A stretch of DNA of 32,572 nt. Origin: CALGFI01 sp036374435 (GTDB taxonomy: Bacteria; Actinomycetota; UBA4738; HRBIN12). The notes beneath the pieces were generated by a model. That model saw only the letters and a program-made list of their open reading frames with translations, searched no databases and was not told the DNA's origin. The DNA is taken from positions 1 through 32,572 of the forward strand of contig DASUTU010000022.1 of NCBI GenBank assembly GCA_036374435.1, read 5' to 3'. The position numbers were made by a program, and so were the translations under genes. Of the stretch, positions 1 to 6,980 are shown piece by piece; the stretch's first letter is position 1, and each line of letters begins with the position of its first letter.

Positions 1-125
1 ACTTGTGGTTGCTGACATGCCACCCCCCTCGCCGGGACTGCGTAGGCCAGGGGAAGGACAGTCTTAAGCGGTGAATCATGAGGAGGGAGGACCTCCCGGT
101 CAAGAGTGACAAGTCCTTGGGCGAC

Positions 126-131
126 TACCAT
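126..131 (+). promoter_or_regulatory. -10 hexamer, leaderless promoter of the response regulator
   Basis: TACCAT lies 6 bp upstream of GTG 138, so transcription would begin at or next to the start codon. No Shine-Dalgarno is present. A CTTAAG palindrome at 63-68 lies further upstream and could be an autoregulatory half-site, but it is single and unproven. Confidence 0.6.
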
Positions 132-137
132 CGAGAC

Positions 138-827
138 GTGAAGGTCAAGGTCCTGGTCGTCGAGGACGAGGAGGCCATCTCGGAGCCGCTCGCCGAGAGC
201 CTCGAACGCGAGGGGTTCGGGACCGAGGTCGCCGGCACGGTGAACTCGGCGAGGGCTGCGCTTCGTGAACGGCCCCCGGATCTCGTCCTGCTGGACGTGA
301 TGCTGCCCGATGGTGACGGGCGGGACCTGGCGAGAGAGATCAGGCAGGCGTCAGACGTGCCGATCATCCTGGTGACCGCTCGAGGCGAGGAGATCGACCG
401 TGTCCTGGGCCTCGAGATCGGGGCCGACGACTACGTGGTCAAGCCGTTCTCGGTGCGCGAGCTCACGGCCAGAATCCGAGCGATCATGCGCCGGGGCGCG
501 CTCCGCCGGCGCACTGGCCCGATCGAGATCGGAGACATCCGGCTGGACCTTGTTTCTCGGACCGTCACCAAGGGGGGTACGGAAGTAGAGCTCGCCGCCA
601 AGGAGTTCGACCTCCTGAGCCTTCTGATGTCGAACGCGGGCGAGGTCCTCCGCCGCGAGCAGATCATGGACGAGGTCTGGGACCCTCACTGGTTCGGACC
701 GACGAAGACCCTCGACGTTCATATCTCGTGGCTTCGGAAGAAGCTCGAGGACGATCCGTCCACGCCGAAATACATCACGACGATCCGCGGCGTCGGGTTC
801 CGATTCCTCGCCCCGGAGGAGGCGTAG
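138..827 (+). CDS. OmpR/PhoB-family response regulator
   Basis: This is the DNA-binding response regulator of a two-component system, 229 aa from the GTG at 138. The receiver domain (about 1-115) has the acidic pair E9/D10, phospho-acceptor D53 in LLDVMLPDGDG, T80 and K102 in DYVVKPF. The C-terminal winged-helix (about 128-225) contains the KEFDLLSLLMSNAGEVLRRE and DVHISWLRKKLE signatures of OmpR-type effector domains. I chose GTG 138 over ATG 78 because TACCAT sits exactly 6 bp before it (a leaderless promoter pattern) and the protein then starts directly with the first receiver beta-strand; ATG 78 adds 20 unrelated residues and has no Shine-Dalgarno sequence. The partner histidine kinase follows after 9 bp. 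The stimulus cannot be told from sequence. A possible target is the 2255 gene, whose promoter has an 11-bp-spaced CTTA repeat. Confidence 0.93.
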   Translation: MKVKVLVVEDEEAISEPLAESLEREGFGTEVAGTVNSARAALRERPPDLVLLDVMLPDGDGRDLAREIRQASDVPIILVTARGEEIDRVLGLEIGADDYVVKPFSVRELTARIRAIMRRGALRRRTGPIEIGDIRLDLVSRTVTKGGTEVELAAKEFDLLSLLMSNAGEVLRREQIMDEVWDPHWFGPTKTLDVHISWLRKKLEDDPSTPKYITTIRGVGFRFLAPEEA

Positions 828-831
828 GAGG
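826..831 (+). promoter_or_regulatory. Shine-Dalgarno that decides the histidine kinase start
   Basis: AGGAGG overlaps the regulator's stop codon and ends 5 bp before ACG 837. It is far too distant (62 bp) to serve GTG 894, which is why I place the kinase start at the ACG. Confidence 0.65.
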
Positions 832-836
832 CCGCC

Positions 837-2219
837 ACGAAGGTTCGAACTCGACTCGTCATCGCCTTCGCGTACGTCCTCATCGTCCTGATCGTGGCGC
901 TCGGTCTCCCGCTGACCATCAACCTGCGGGACCGGGTGACGGCCGAGCTGACGAACAACGCCCTGATCGCCACTCAGGGAGTCGTCGCGGCGATCGATCA
1001 GGACGACCTGGAGCCGAGCCCGGCTCTCGACGAGTTCATCCTCGACGCCGCCGATCGGTCTGAAGCGCGGGTGCTCGTTCTGGTGGCCGACGGCACGGTC
1101 ATCGCCGATTCGGACGGCATCGCCGTTGGACAGAACTACGACGAGCCCGGCCGGCCGGAGATCGTGGCCGCCCTGCACGAGGGGCGCTCCATCTCCGACA
1201 TCCGGACCAGCCGCGACTTGGGGAGCGACCTGATGGCCACGGCCGTCCCGATCCGAGACGAGGCGGGTCGGGTCGTAGGGGCCGTTCGAATCACCCAGGA
1301 CGTCACCGAGGTGAACGAGGGCGTGCGCCGGGTGACGCTCGGCCTCGTGGTGATCGGCGGCGCCGCACTACTCGCCGGGCTCATCCTGGCGTTCGCGCTG
1401 GCCGGCTCCCTCTCCCGGCCGCTGACCCGGCTGGCAGCCGCGGCCTGGCGTCTCGGATCCGGAGACCTCACCGCACGAGCCGAGCAGGTGGGTGGAGCGA
1501 GGGAGATTCAGGAGCTCGGTCATTCGTTCGACGAGATGGCGGATCGGCTCGAGAGGACGGTGCAGGCCCAGCGAGAATTCGTGGCCAATGCCTCGCATCA
1601 ACTTCGGACTCCGCTCACGGGCATGAAGCTCCGGTTGGAATCGGCGATCGCGGACGCTGGCGACGACGGGGTACGCCGGGAGCTCGAGGCGGCCGAACGC
1701 GAGGTCGATCGGCTGTCCGCCATCGTGGATCGGCTCCTCGAGACGTCGCGGCAGGTCGAGGAGGGCCATTCGACGCAGGTCGACCTCGACGAGGCCGCAG
1801 TCCGCGCGGTCGAGCGCTGGTCCGAGCGGGCCGAACAGCGGCGCTCCACCCTGGAGCGGACCGGTCGGGGCACCATCGCGCAGGGAGATCCGTCAGATCT
1901 CGATCAGATCCTCGACAACTTGCTGGACAACGCGACCGCCTACGCGCCGGGTGAGATCGTGATCGAGACGGGAGAGCGGGACGGCCGCGCCTTCGTCTCG
2001 GTGACCGATCGGGGACCCGGTGTCGCCGATGACGAGGTGGGCCGGGTCACGGAACGTTTCTATCGGGGCCGTGGCGCCCCCCCGGGCGGGTCTGGGCTCG
2101 GGCTGGCCATCGTGCGGGACCTCGCCGAGAGGTGGGGAGGGTCGGTGACCGTCACGAGCCGGCCGGGCGAGGGCGTGCGGGTGGAGGTCCTGCTCCGTTC
2201 GTCCTCGCAGCCGCCTTAA
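837..2219 (+). CDS. Sensor histidine kinase (Cache-like sensor, HAMP, HisKA, HATPase)
   Basis: This membrane histidine kinase pairs with the regulator just upstream. From the ACG at 837 it is 460 aa: TM1 at about 7-27, an extracytoplasmic sensor of about 140 aa with a Cache-like look (VLVADGTVIADSD, then IVAALHEGRS), TM2 at about 168-191, HAMP, phospho-acceptor H254 in NASHQLRTPLTG, N-box N365 in LDNLLDNATAY, and ATP-lid motifs DRGPGVA and GSGLGLAIV. The first conventional start is GTG 894, but that removes most of TM1. The ACG has AGGAGG 5 bp upstream and opens the reading frame with a normal kinase N-terminus (KVRTRLVIAFAYV). The start is therefore either a true ACG codon or an ATG changed by mutation or assembly error. 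Function as a kinase is certain; the ligand is unknown. Confidence 0.92.
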   Translation, partial: TKVRTRLVIAFAYVLIVLIVALGLPLTINLRDRVTAELTNNALIATQGVVAAIDQDDLEPSPALDEFILDAADRSEARVLVLVADGTVIADSDGIAVGQNYDEPGRPEIVAALHEGRSISDIRTSRDLGSDLMATAVPIRDEAGRVVGAVRITQDVTEVNEGVRRVTLGLVVIGGAALLAGLILAFALAGSLSRPLTRLAAAAWRLGSGDLTARAEQVGGAREIQELGHSFDEMADRLERTVQAQREFVANASHQLRTPLTGMKLRLESAIADAGDDGVRRELEAAEREVDRLSAIVDRLLETSRQVEEGHSTQVDLDEAAVRAVERWSERAEQRRSTLERTGRGTIAQGDPSDLDQILDNLLDNATAYAPGEIVIETGERDGRAFVSVTDRGPGVADDEVGRVTERFYRGRGAPPGGSGLGLAIVRDLAERWGGSVTVTSRPGEGVRVEVLLRSSSQPP

Positions 2220-2232
2220 CCCGCTCTTAGGG
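2215..2232 (+). promoter_or_regulatory. Candidate response-regulator operator (11-bp direct repeat)
   Basis: CTTA occurs at 2215-2218 and again at 2226-2229, an exact 11-bp period, and the second box ends about 10 bp before the -10 hexamer of the next gene. OmpR/PhoB-family regulators bind head-to-tail half-sites with this period, replacing the -35 element in the same position. The site overlaps the last codons of the kinase. Assignment to the adjacent regulator is inference. Confidence 0.5.
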
Positions 2233-2242
2233 CAGGGGCTCG

Positions 2243-2248
2243 TAGCCT
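2243..2248 (+). promoter_or_regulatory. -10 hexamer, leaderless promoter of the 2255 gene
   Basis: TAGCCT lies 6 bp before GTG 2255. There is no Shine-Dalgarno and no good -35; the CTTA repeat occupies the -35 region. Confidence 0.6.
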
Positions 2249-2254
2249 GTCCGT

Positions 2255-2650
2255 GTGGCACGACGCATCTTGACCGCGGTCGCATGGGGCCTCGCCGGCC
2301 TGGTGGTCGCGATGGGCCTCACGGCCGGGGCGTTCGCGATCGCGGGACAGCGGATCGGAGAACCCTCGCTCCCGACGGGGATTCGGACCGATGCCTCGCC
2401 CACGCCGGAGCCCGAATCGTCACCGACCCCCCGTTCGGACGATGACCGGGACGAGCAGGACGACGGCCAGGGTGAGGGTTCCGGGTCGTCGACCTCGGGA
2501 CCGGGCTCACCGAATCCCGGGTCCGAGTCGTCGAACTCCGGCTCGGGTTCCTCGAACTCGGGATCCGGCTCGTCGAACTCCGGCTCGGGTGGCGGAGACG
2601 ATCACGACGACCGGGACGACGATCGGGACGACGATCGAGACGACGACTGA
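2255..2650 (+). CDS. Exported or membrane-anchored Ser/Gly/Asp-rich repeat protein
   Basis: A 131-aa protein of no recognised family. Residues 1-30 form a positively charged start followed by a hydrophobic segment (signal peptide or anchor) ending near AFAIAG. The rest is low complexity: a Pro/Thr/Ser/Glu stretch, three 7-residue SSNSGSG units at about 92-112, and a tail of DDRDDD units made only of Asp and Arg. No fold or catalytic motif is visible. It follows the two-component genes and its promoter carries a likely binding site for that regulator, so it is a candidate output of the system. The acidic tail could bind divalent cations or basic surfaces, but that is only a guess. Confidence 0.75.
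   Translation: MARRILTAVAWGLAGLVVAMGLTAGAFAIAGQRIGEPSLPTGIRTDASPTPEPESSPTPRSDDDRDEQDDGQGEGSGSSTSGPGSPNPGSESSNSGSGSSNSGSGSSNSGSGGGDDHDDRDDDRDDDRDDD
2528..2590 (+). repeat. Three 21-bp tandem repeats encoding SSNSGSG
   Basis: Units at 2528-2548, 2549-2569 and 2570-2590. The first and third are identical in DNA; the middle one differs at synonymous positions. They stay in frame inside the 2255 gene. Confidence 0.85.
2606..2647 (+). repeat. 12-bp tandem repeat encoding the Asp/Arg tail
   Basis: Repeats based on GACGACGATCGG encode DDDR units up to the stop codon of the 2255 gene. Copy number could vary between strains. Confidence 0.8.
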
Positions 2651-2675
2651 CCCGGCCCGGCGAGACCCGACGCCG

Positions 2676-2681
2676 TAGGAT
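2676..2681 (+). promoter_or_regulatory. -10 hexamer, leaderless promoter of the PGPGW gene
   Basis: TAGGAT is 7 bp upstream of GTG 2689; no Shine-Dalgarno is present. Confidence 0.6.
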
Positions 2682-2688
2682 TGGGTAC

Positions 2689-2997
2689 GTGCCGAGCCCC
2701 GCCCGTTGGATCTGGTTCCCCTTCGGCGTGACCGTTCGCTTCATCGCCAGGAACGGACGCCGGATCGCCGTCAGCGCGCTCGGGTTCGTGCTCGTCCTGG
2801 GCGGCCTGGCCCTCTTGGTGCTGCCGGGGCCGGGCCTGCTCCTGATCTTCGCCGGATTGGCCGTGCTCGCCAGCGAATACGTCTGGGCCCAGCGGGCGCT
2901 GAACTACGCCAAACGGAAGGCGTCCGAAGCGAAGGATCGGGCCCTGGGTCGACGCGGCGGCGTTCGGGACGACCGGTCTTCGGAGGGCGAGGGTTGA
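2689..2997 (+). CDS. PGPGW-family small membrane protein
   Basis: A 102-aa membrane protein. Two hydrophobic segments (about 28-46 and 50-66) flank the LPGPGLLLIFAGLAVLASEY motif that defines the PGPGW (TIGR02611-like) family, followed by a basic, hydrophilic tail. Proteins of this family are small integral membrane proteins without an established function. The start GTG 2689 is set by the leaderless promoter. The DUF72 gene begins 7 bp after its stop and is probably co-transcribed. Confidence 0.8.
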   Translation: MPSPARWIWFPFGVTVRFIARNGRRIAVSALGFVLVLGGLALLVLPGPGLLLIFAGLAVLASEYVWAQRALNYAKRKASEAKDRALGRRGGVRDDRSSEGEG

Positions 2998-3004
2998 CGG
3001 CTCC

Positions 3005-3910
3005 GTGAGCCGCATCCTGGTCGGCACGTCGAGCTGGACCGATCCCACCCTGGTCAAACAGGGCAACTTCTACCCGCCCGAGGCCAAGACGGCCGAGGCG
3101 CGCCTGCGCTTCTACGCCGACCAGTTCCCGATCGTCGAGGTCGATTCCACCTACTACTTCCCGCCGAGCGAGCGCAACGCCGTGTTGTGGATCGAACGCA
3201 CGCCGAAGGACTTCACGTTCAACATCAAGGCGTACTCCCTCCTGACGAACCACCCCACCAAGCGGGAGTCGATCTACAAGGACCTCCAGCCGGAGCTTCC
3301 CGACGAACTCGCGGAGAAGAAGAACCTCTATCGGGAGCAGCTCCCGGATGCAGTCGTCGACGAGGTGTGGCAGCGGTTCCACGACGCGCTGATGCCCCTG
3401 CACTCGGCGGGCAAGCTGGGCGCGGTGCTCTTTCAGTTCCCGCAGTGGTTCGTGATCGGCCGCAAGAGCAAGGACTACATCCTCGAGTGCGTCGACCGCC
3501 TGAAAGACTTCCGGATCGCGGTCGAGCTCCGTCACCGGACCTGGCTCGAGGAGCGCAACGTCGAGGAGACGTTGTCCTTCCTCGCGGAGCACGATCTCCC
3601 GCTCGTCTGCGTCGACATGCCGCAGGGATTCGACTCCTCGCTTCCACCGATCGCGGCGGCGACGGCAAACGACCTGGCGATGGTCCGGTTCCACGGACGA
3701 GATCGCAGGGCATGGGCCAAGAAGAACGTGAGTGCGTCCGAACGATTCCGGTACGAGTACTCCGAAGACGAGCTCCGCGAATGGGTGCCGAAGATCCGGG
3801 ACCTCTCGCAGAACGCTCGAGAGACCCACGTCCTCATGAACAACTGCTACCGCGACTTCGCCGTGAACAACGCCCGGCAGCTGGGCGACCTGCTCGAACT
3901 CGAGGAGTAG
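3005..3910 (+). CDS. DUF72 (YecE-like) TIM-barrel protein
   Basis: A 301-aa DUF72 protein. Family hallmarks are the N-terminal GTSSWTDPTL, the FYADQFPIVEVDSTYYFPPS stretch, FTFNIKAYSLLTNHP, FQFPQWF and AVELRHRTW, spread along a complete domain of normal length. The fold is a TIM barrel; the biochemical role is not established. GTG 3005 is the first plausible start after the upstream stop, with a weak GAGGG about 11 bp before it. There is no promoter of its own, so it is likely in one operon with the PGPGW gene. Confidence 0.88.
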   Translation: MSRILVGTSSWTDPTLVKQGNFYPPEAKTAEARLRFYADQFPIVEVDSTYYFPPSERNAVLWIERTPKDFTFNIKAYSLLTNHPTKRESIYKDLQPELPDELAEKKNLYREQLPDAVVDEVWQRFHDALMPLHSAGKLGAVLFQFPQWFVIGRKSKDYILECVDRLKDFRIAVELRHRTWLEERNVEETLSFLAEHDLPLVCVDMPQGFDSSLPPIAAATANDLAMVRFHGRDRRAWAKKNVSASERFRYEYSEDELREWVPKIRDLSQNARETHVLMNNCYRDFAVNNARQLGDLLELEE

Positions 3911-3911
3911 G

Positions 3912-3968
3912 GTCCGGCCCGGCCCCGCGGGCTCGCCCGCGTGGAAGGGAGGGTAGGCCGGGCCGGAC
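3912..3968. terminator. Two-tier hairpin between convergent genes
   Basis: GTCCGGCCCGGCC (3912-3924) is the perfect reverse complement of GGCCGGGCCGGAC (3956-3968), a 13-bp outer stem. Nested inside is CGCGGGC/GCCCGCG (3926-3941). There is no T-tract on either side, so the intrinsic terminator call rests on stem strength and position between stops at 3910 and 4068. The rest of the gap (3969-4067) shows no gene and no tRNA. Confidence 0.6.
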
Positions 3969-4067
3969 GCCCGACCTCCGAGACCACTTCGGATCCCGGA
4001 CTCGCGGCCAACCCTATCAGCGCCCCGTGCTTCAACCGGGGCCGAAGGTCCCGAATGGAATCGACCC

Positions 4068-5720
4068 TCAACCGGTCGGCCCGGTGGGCCCCGTGCTCCC
4101 GATCTCCGTGGTCACCCCCGTCGGCGTGCCGGTCTCCCCCGAGGGTGTCCCCGTGGCGGTCGGGGTCGGGGTGGGCGAAGGCGTGGGCGTGAGCTGGAGC
4201 TCGCCGAACTCCTCGGAGATCGAGAACCGCTGAACCCGGAGGGTGCCCTCCTCCGGATCCTGCTCGATGACGTCGTACGCGATCAGCGTGGTGGCGTCGT
4301 CCCGGGAGAAGTACAGGACCTGAGCCGTGAACGGGATGTCCAGCCCACGGAAGACCCCCGCGCCGGATCCCCCCGTCGTGCCGATCCGCAGGAACAACGT
4401 TCCGTTGATGACCCGCGCTCGCGTCTCGTCGAAGTGCCCGGAGATCACCAGGGGAACCCGTCCGGCCACCGCCTCCGCCATCCGGTCGTCGTGGACGGCG
4501 ATCACGTCGATGGGCGGACCGGACCGCTCGAGGTCCTCGGCGACGATGGCGCCGGCATCCCGAGCCAGGGTCTCGAAGGCCTCGTCGTCCACCGGGACCC
4601 CGCGAGCCGGCGTGAAGGCAGGATGGCCCAGGCCGTATACGGTCAACCCCGCCACGGTTCGGACCTGCCCGTCGAGCACGAGGGCGTTCCGCTCGCGGCC
4701 CACGGCTGCCTGCAAGGACAGCGAATCGTGGTTGCCTCGGACGAACAGGTAGGGGCGCCCGAAGAGCGGGATCTGCGAGACGATCAGGTTCTCGACGGGG
4801 GTGGCGAACGACGTCAGATCCCCCGTGTCGATGACGAGGTCGACGTCGAAGCCGCTGGCGACCTGTCTGGCGAAGTCCATGCCGAGCGGTGACGCATGGA
4901 TGTCCGAGATGTGCAGGACCCGGATCGCTTCGTCGTCGAGCGGGCCGGTTTGCAGCGTGGTGTAGGCACGGACCGTGCCGTTCACGACCTGCTCCAACCC
5001 GGCGCGAAGGTCCTCGATGCGACCGGTCGCCTCCCGCACCGGACCGATGAACTCCGGCGCCAGCGCGAGGGTTCCGGAGTAGGTCGGCTCGACGAAGGCC
5101 GAGGGGCGGAACGTGACGAACAGGAAGACCAGGCAGAGGGTCACCCCCAGCACCGACGACCCGGCGCCCGCCGCGACGAGCTCCCACCTGGCCCGAAAGA
5201 CGAGCAGTCCGACCACGAGGCCGCCGAGGGCGGCAACGCCGACCACCCGCCAGGCGAACGTGCCCAACCGTTCCCGAGCGTCGTGTTGGATCGTGGTGAC
5301 CAGGCCGTCGATGCCCCGCTGATTGACCATCTCGGTCAGTCGCTCCACGTCGATGTCCTGCAGCGTGGCCGACAGCGACAAGGGCGCCATGTGCGTGTCC
5401 GCCGTCAGCGCCCCGAACGGAGGAAGGCCCAGACGGGTCTCGCCTCGGCCGAATCCGGTGTCGATCAGGACGCGGAACGGGCCCATCTGCACCGTCGTGT
5501 GGGCCAGCAACGCCATGCCGAGCCAGGCGCCGACGAGTCCCACCGCGAGGACCGCGAGCGCTTCCCGGACCCGGTGATGCCGCCGCCGGCGAGGCCGAGG
5601 TGCGGGCTCGTCGTGCGGGGTGGCTCCCGGTGCCTCTTCGGTTCCCGGCTCGAGCCGTTCCGCCGGCACATGCGCGAGTTCCGTGGATGACTCGTCCGGC
5701 TCGTCGGGGGAAGCTTCCAC
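4068..5720 (-). CDS. Membrane-anchored metallophosphoesterase
   Basis: A 550-aa calcineurin-like phosphoesterase. A disordered N-terminus (1-52) ends in an Arg/His-rich patch, followed by TM1 (about 53-73), an extracytoplasmic stretch, two more hydrophobic segments (about 155-210), then the catalytic domain: D273-I-H275 in HISDIHAS, the TGD motif, GNHD, and SGHFDE with H429. The last motif lacks the second His of the usual GHTH. The C-terminus is a Thr/Pro/Gly repeat tail of about 40 residues. GTG 5720 is chosen because a weak -10 (GACAGT) lies 6 bp upstream and the open frame beyond it overlaps the divergent protease gene. The substrate is unknown; by family it hydrolyses phosphate esters using two metals. 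Confidence 0.85.
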   Translation of the reverse strand: MEASPDEPDESSTELAHVPAERLEPGTEEAPGATPHDEPAPRPRRRRHHRVREALAVLAVGLVGAWLGMALLAHTTVQMGPFRVLIDTGFGRGETRLGLPPFGALTADTHMAPLSLSATLQDIDVERLTEMVNQRGIDGLVTTIQHDARERLGTFAWRVVGVAALGGLVVGLLVFRARWELVAAGAGSSVLGVTLCLVFLFVTFRPSAFVEPTYSGTLALAPEFIGPVREATGRIEDLRAGLEQVVNGTVRAYTTLQTGPLDDEAIRVLHISDIHASPLGMDFARQVASGFDVDLVIDTGDLTSFATPVENLIVSQIPLFGRPYLFVRGNHDSLSLQAAVGRERNALVLDGQVRTVAGLTVYGLGHPAFTPARGVPVDDEAFETLARDAGAIVAEDLERSGPPIDVIAVHDDRMAEAVAGRVPLVISGHFDETRARVINGTLFLRIGTTGGSGAGVFRGLDIPFTAQVLYFSRDDATTLIAYDVIEQDPEEGTLRVQRFSISEEFGELQLTPTPSPTPTPTATGTPSGETGTPTGVTTEIGSTGPTGPTG

Positions 5721-5726
5721 CCGTCC

Positions 5727-5732
5727 ACTGTC
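5727..5732 (-). promoter_or_regulatory. Weak -10 hexamer, leaderless start of the metallophosphoesterase
   Basis: On the minus strand GACAGT is 6 bp upstream of GTG 5720. It keeps the conserved A2 and T6 of TANNNT but not T1. Confidence 0.35.
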
Positions 5733-5789
5733 GCAGAAGACCCCGCGGCGCGGCCCCCGAGGCGCTGAGGGCTTCACCGGGCGCTGGGG

Positions 5790-5795
5790 TACCCT
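5790..5795 (+). promoter_or_regulatory. -10 hexamer, leaderless promoter of the site-2 protease
   Basis: TACCCT lies 6 bp before GTG 5802, with no Shine-Dalgarno. Confidence 0.6.
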
Positions 5796-5801
5796 CGGTC
5801 C

Positions 5802-6902
5802 GTGTTCGGACGGTCGTTCCGCATCGCCACCATCGGCGGCATCCCGGTGAACGTGGATTCCTCGTGGATCTGGATCGCCGCCCTCGCCGTCTACTGGCTC
5901 TGGTCGCAGTTCGAGCGCCGGTTCCTGTTCCTGGACGGTGGCGCGGCGCTTGCATACGCCGTCCTCGCGGCCGCCCTGTTCTTCGGGTCGGTGTTCCTGC
6001 ACGAGTTGGCGCACGCGGTCTCGGCCCGGGTTGCCGGCATCCGGGTGGATGGGATCACCTTGGTGTTCTTCGGCGGCTTCACGGCGGCCCGCGCGGACGA
6101 GAAAGGTCCGGGGGCGGCGTTCGTGATCTCGGCGGTCGGGCCGGCGACGAGCTTCGCCCTGGCGGCCCTGTACTGGTGGTTGTGGGTCCAGACGGGAGAC
6201 ACCGGCGGCCCCCTCCACCTACTGTTCGGCATCCTCGGGTACATCAACGCGTTCATGGCGGTCTTCAACGTCCTGCCGGGGTTGCCGCTGGACGGCGGCC
6301 GGATGCTGCAGGCGGCGGTGTGGGGGATCACCAAGAACCGGCGCAACGGCACCCGGATCGCCGGCGTGGCGGGGATGGGACTCGGCGTCGCGTTGTTCGG
6401 GGTGGCCTTCTTCCGACTGACGCGTGACGACCTGTTCGGCGCCGTCTGGCTCGGGATCATCGGGATGTTCATCTTCCAGGGCGCCCGGGTCTCGTTCCAG
6501 CACGCGGGGGTGGCCGATCGGCTCGCCGCCGGCACCGTGGCGGACGCGATGGACCCGCCGCCTCCCGCCGTCCCCGCCGACCTCACCTTGTCCGAGACCC
6601 TGGACCGCTTCCTGAGCGGCCACGAGAACGAGGCGTTCCCCGTCCTCGAGACGGACGGCCGCGTACTCGGCGTGATCTCGTTCGCCTCGGCGCGAGAGCT
6701 CGGGGCCCGCGATCCCCTCCGGCGCGCCAGGGACGCCGTCGTGCCGCTCGAACGGCTCGTGCTGGCTCGTCCGGACGAGTCGCTCGACGCGGTGTTGACC
6801 CGGCTCGGATCGACGGGGACGGCGCTCGTGCTGCGAGACGGCCTGCTCGTGGGCGCGATCACCGGCGCGAGCGTGTCGCGCTGGGCCGCCGCGCACGGCT
6901 GA
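5802..6902 (+). CDS. Site-2 protease (M50) with C-terminal CBS pair
   Basis: A 366-aa intramembrane zinc metalloprotease. The HExxH zinc motif is H67-E68-L-A-H71 in a transmembrane helix; the third zinc ligand is D164 in NVLPGLPLDGGRML. There are about six hydrophobic segments over residues 20-225, then two CBS motifs (about 240-363) that usually bind adenine nucleotides. The arrangement matches the S2P group typified by Rip3-like proteins and SpoIVFB relatives with CBS domains. Such enzymes cut membrane substrates, often anti-sigma factors, but no such partner is encoded nearby. It is divergent from the metallophosphoesterase across an 81-bp gap holding both promoters. Confidence 0.92.
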   Translation: MFGRSFRIATIGGIPVNVDSSWIWIAALAVYWLWSQFERRFLFLDGGAALAYAVLAAALFFGSVFLHELAHAVSARVAGIRVDGITLVFFGGFTAARADEKGPGAAFVISAVGPATSFALAALYWWLWVQTGDTGGPLHLLFGILGYINAFMAVFNVLPGLPLDGGRMLQAAVWGITKNRRNGTRIAGVAGMGLGVALFGVAFFRLTRDDLFGAVWLGIIGMFIFQGARVSFQHAGVADRLAAGTVADAMDPPPPAVPADLTLSETLDRFLSGHENEAFPVLETDGRVLGVISFASARELGARDPLRRARDAVVPLERLVLARPDESLDAVLTRLGSTGTALVLRDGLLVGAITGASVSRWAAAHG

Positions 6903-6946
6903 ACGCGCCGACGGCACATGCCGTCGGGCCTGTCGGCTCCCGCGAG

Positions 6947-6952
6947 TACCAT
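6947..6952 (+). promoter_or_regulatory. -10 hexamer upstream of the adnA-like operon
   Basis: TACCAT lies 7 bp before ATG 6960, the first codon of a mini-ORF, and 27 bp before ATG 6980 of the helicase gene. It predicts a transcript starting at or beside 6960. Confidence 0.55.
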
Positions 6953-6959
6953 CGCCCGG

Positions 6960-6980
6960 ATGGATCCGACGGCCGCCTGA
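6960..6980 (+). CDS. Leaderless mini-ORF (MDPTAA) overlapping the adnA-like start
   Basis: ATG 6960 opens six codons (Met-Asp-Pro-Thr-Ala-Ala) ending in TGA at 6978-6980; the final A is also the first base of ATG 6980. The predicted transcript begins at this ATG, so ribosomes could load here without a leader and reinitiate at 6980, which has no Shine-Dalgarno of its own. Whether the peptide matters is unknown; the arrangement suggests translational coupling. Confidence 0.45.
   Translation: MDPTAA

Noticed and set aside
78..137. ATG 78 as start of the response regulator
   Set aside because: No ribosome site, adds 20 residues outside the receiver fold, and would place the TACCAT promoter inside the gene.
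2528..2647. Tandem repeats as a CRISPR-like array
   Set aside because: Units are 21 and 12 bp, in frame with a protein, and have no spacers.
3969..4067. Possible tRNA between the DUF72 and phosphoesterase genes
   Set aside because: TTCGGATCC and GGTCGATTCC resemble T-loop fragments, but no acceptor, D or anticodon stems can be folded around them on either strand.
5721..6218. Open reading frame extending the metallophosphoesterase upstream of 5720
   Set aside because: It runs antisense through the site-2 protease gene and both promoters, and its composition (Glu/Arg/Pro-rich) is that of a GC-rich shadow frame.
6978..6980. TGA of the mini-ORF as a selenocysteine codon
   Set aside because: The frame beyond it is only the +1 shadow of the helicase gene and encodes nothing recognisable.
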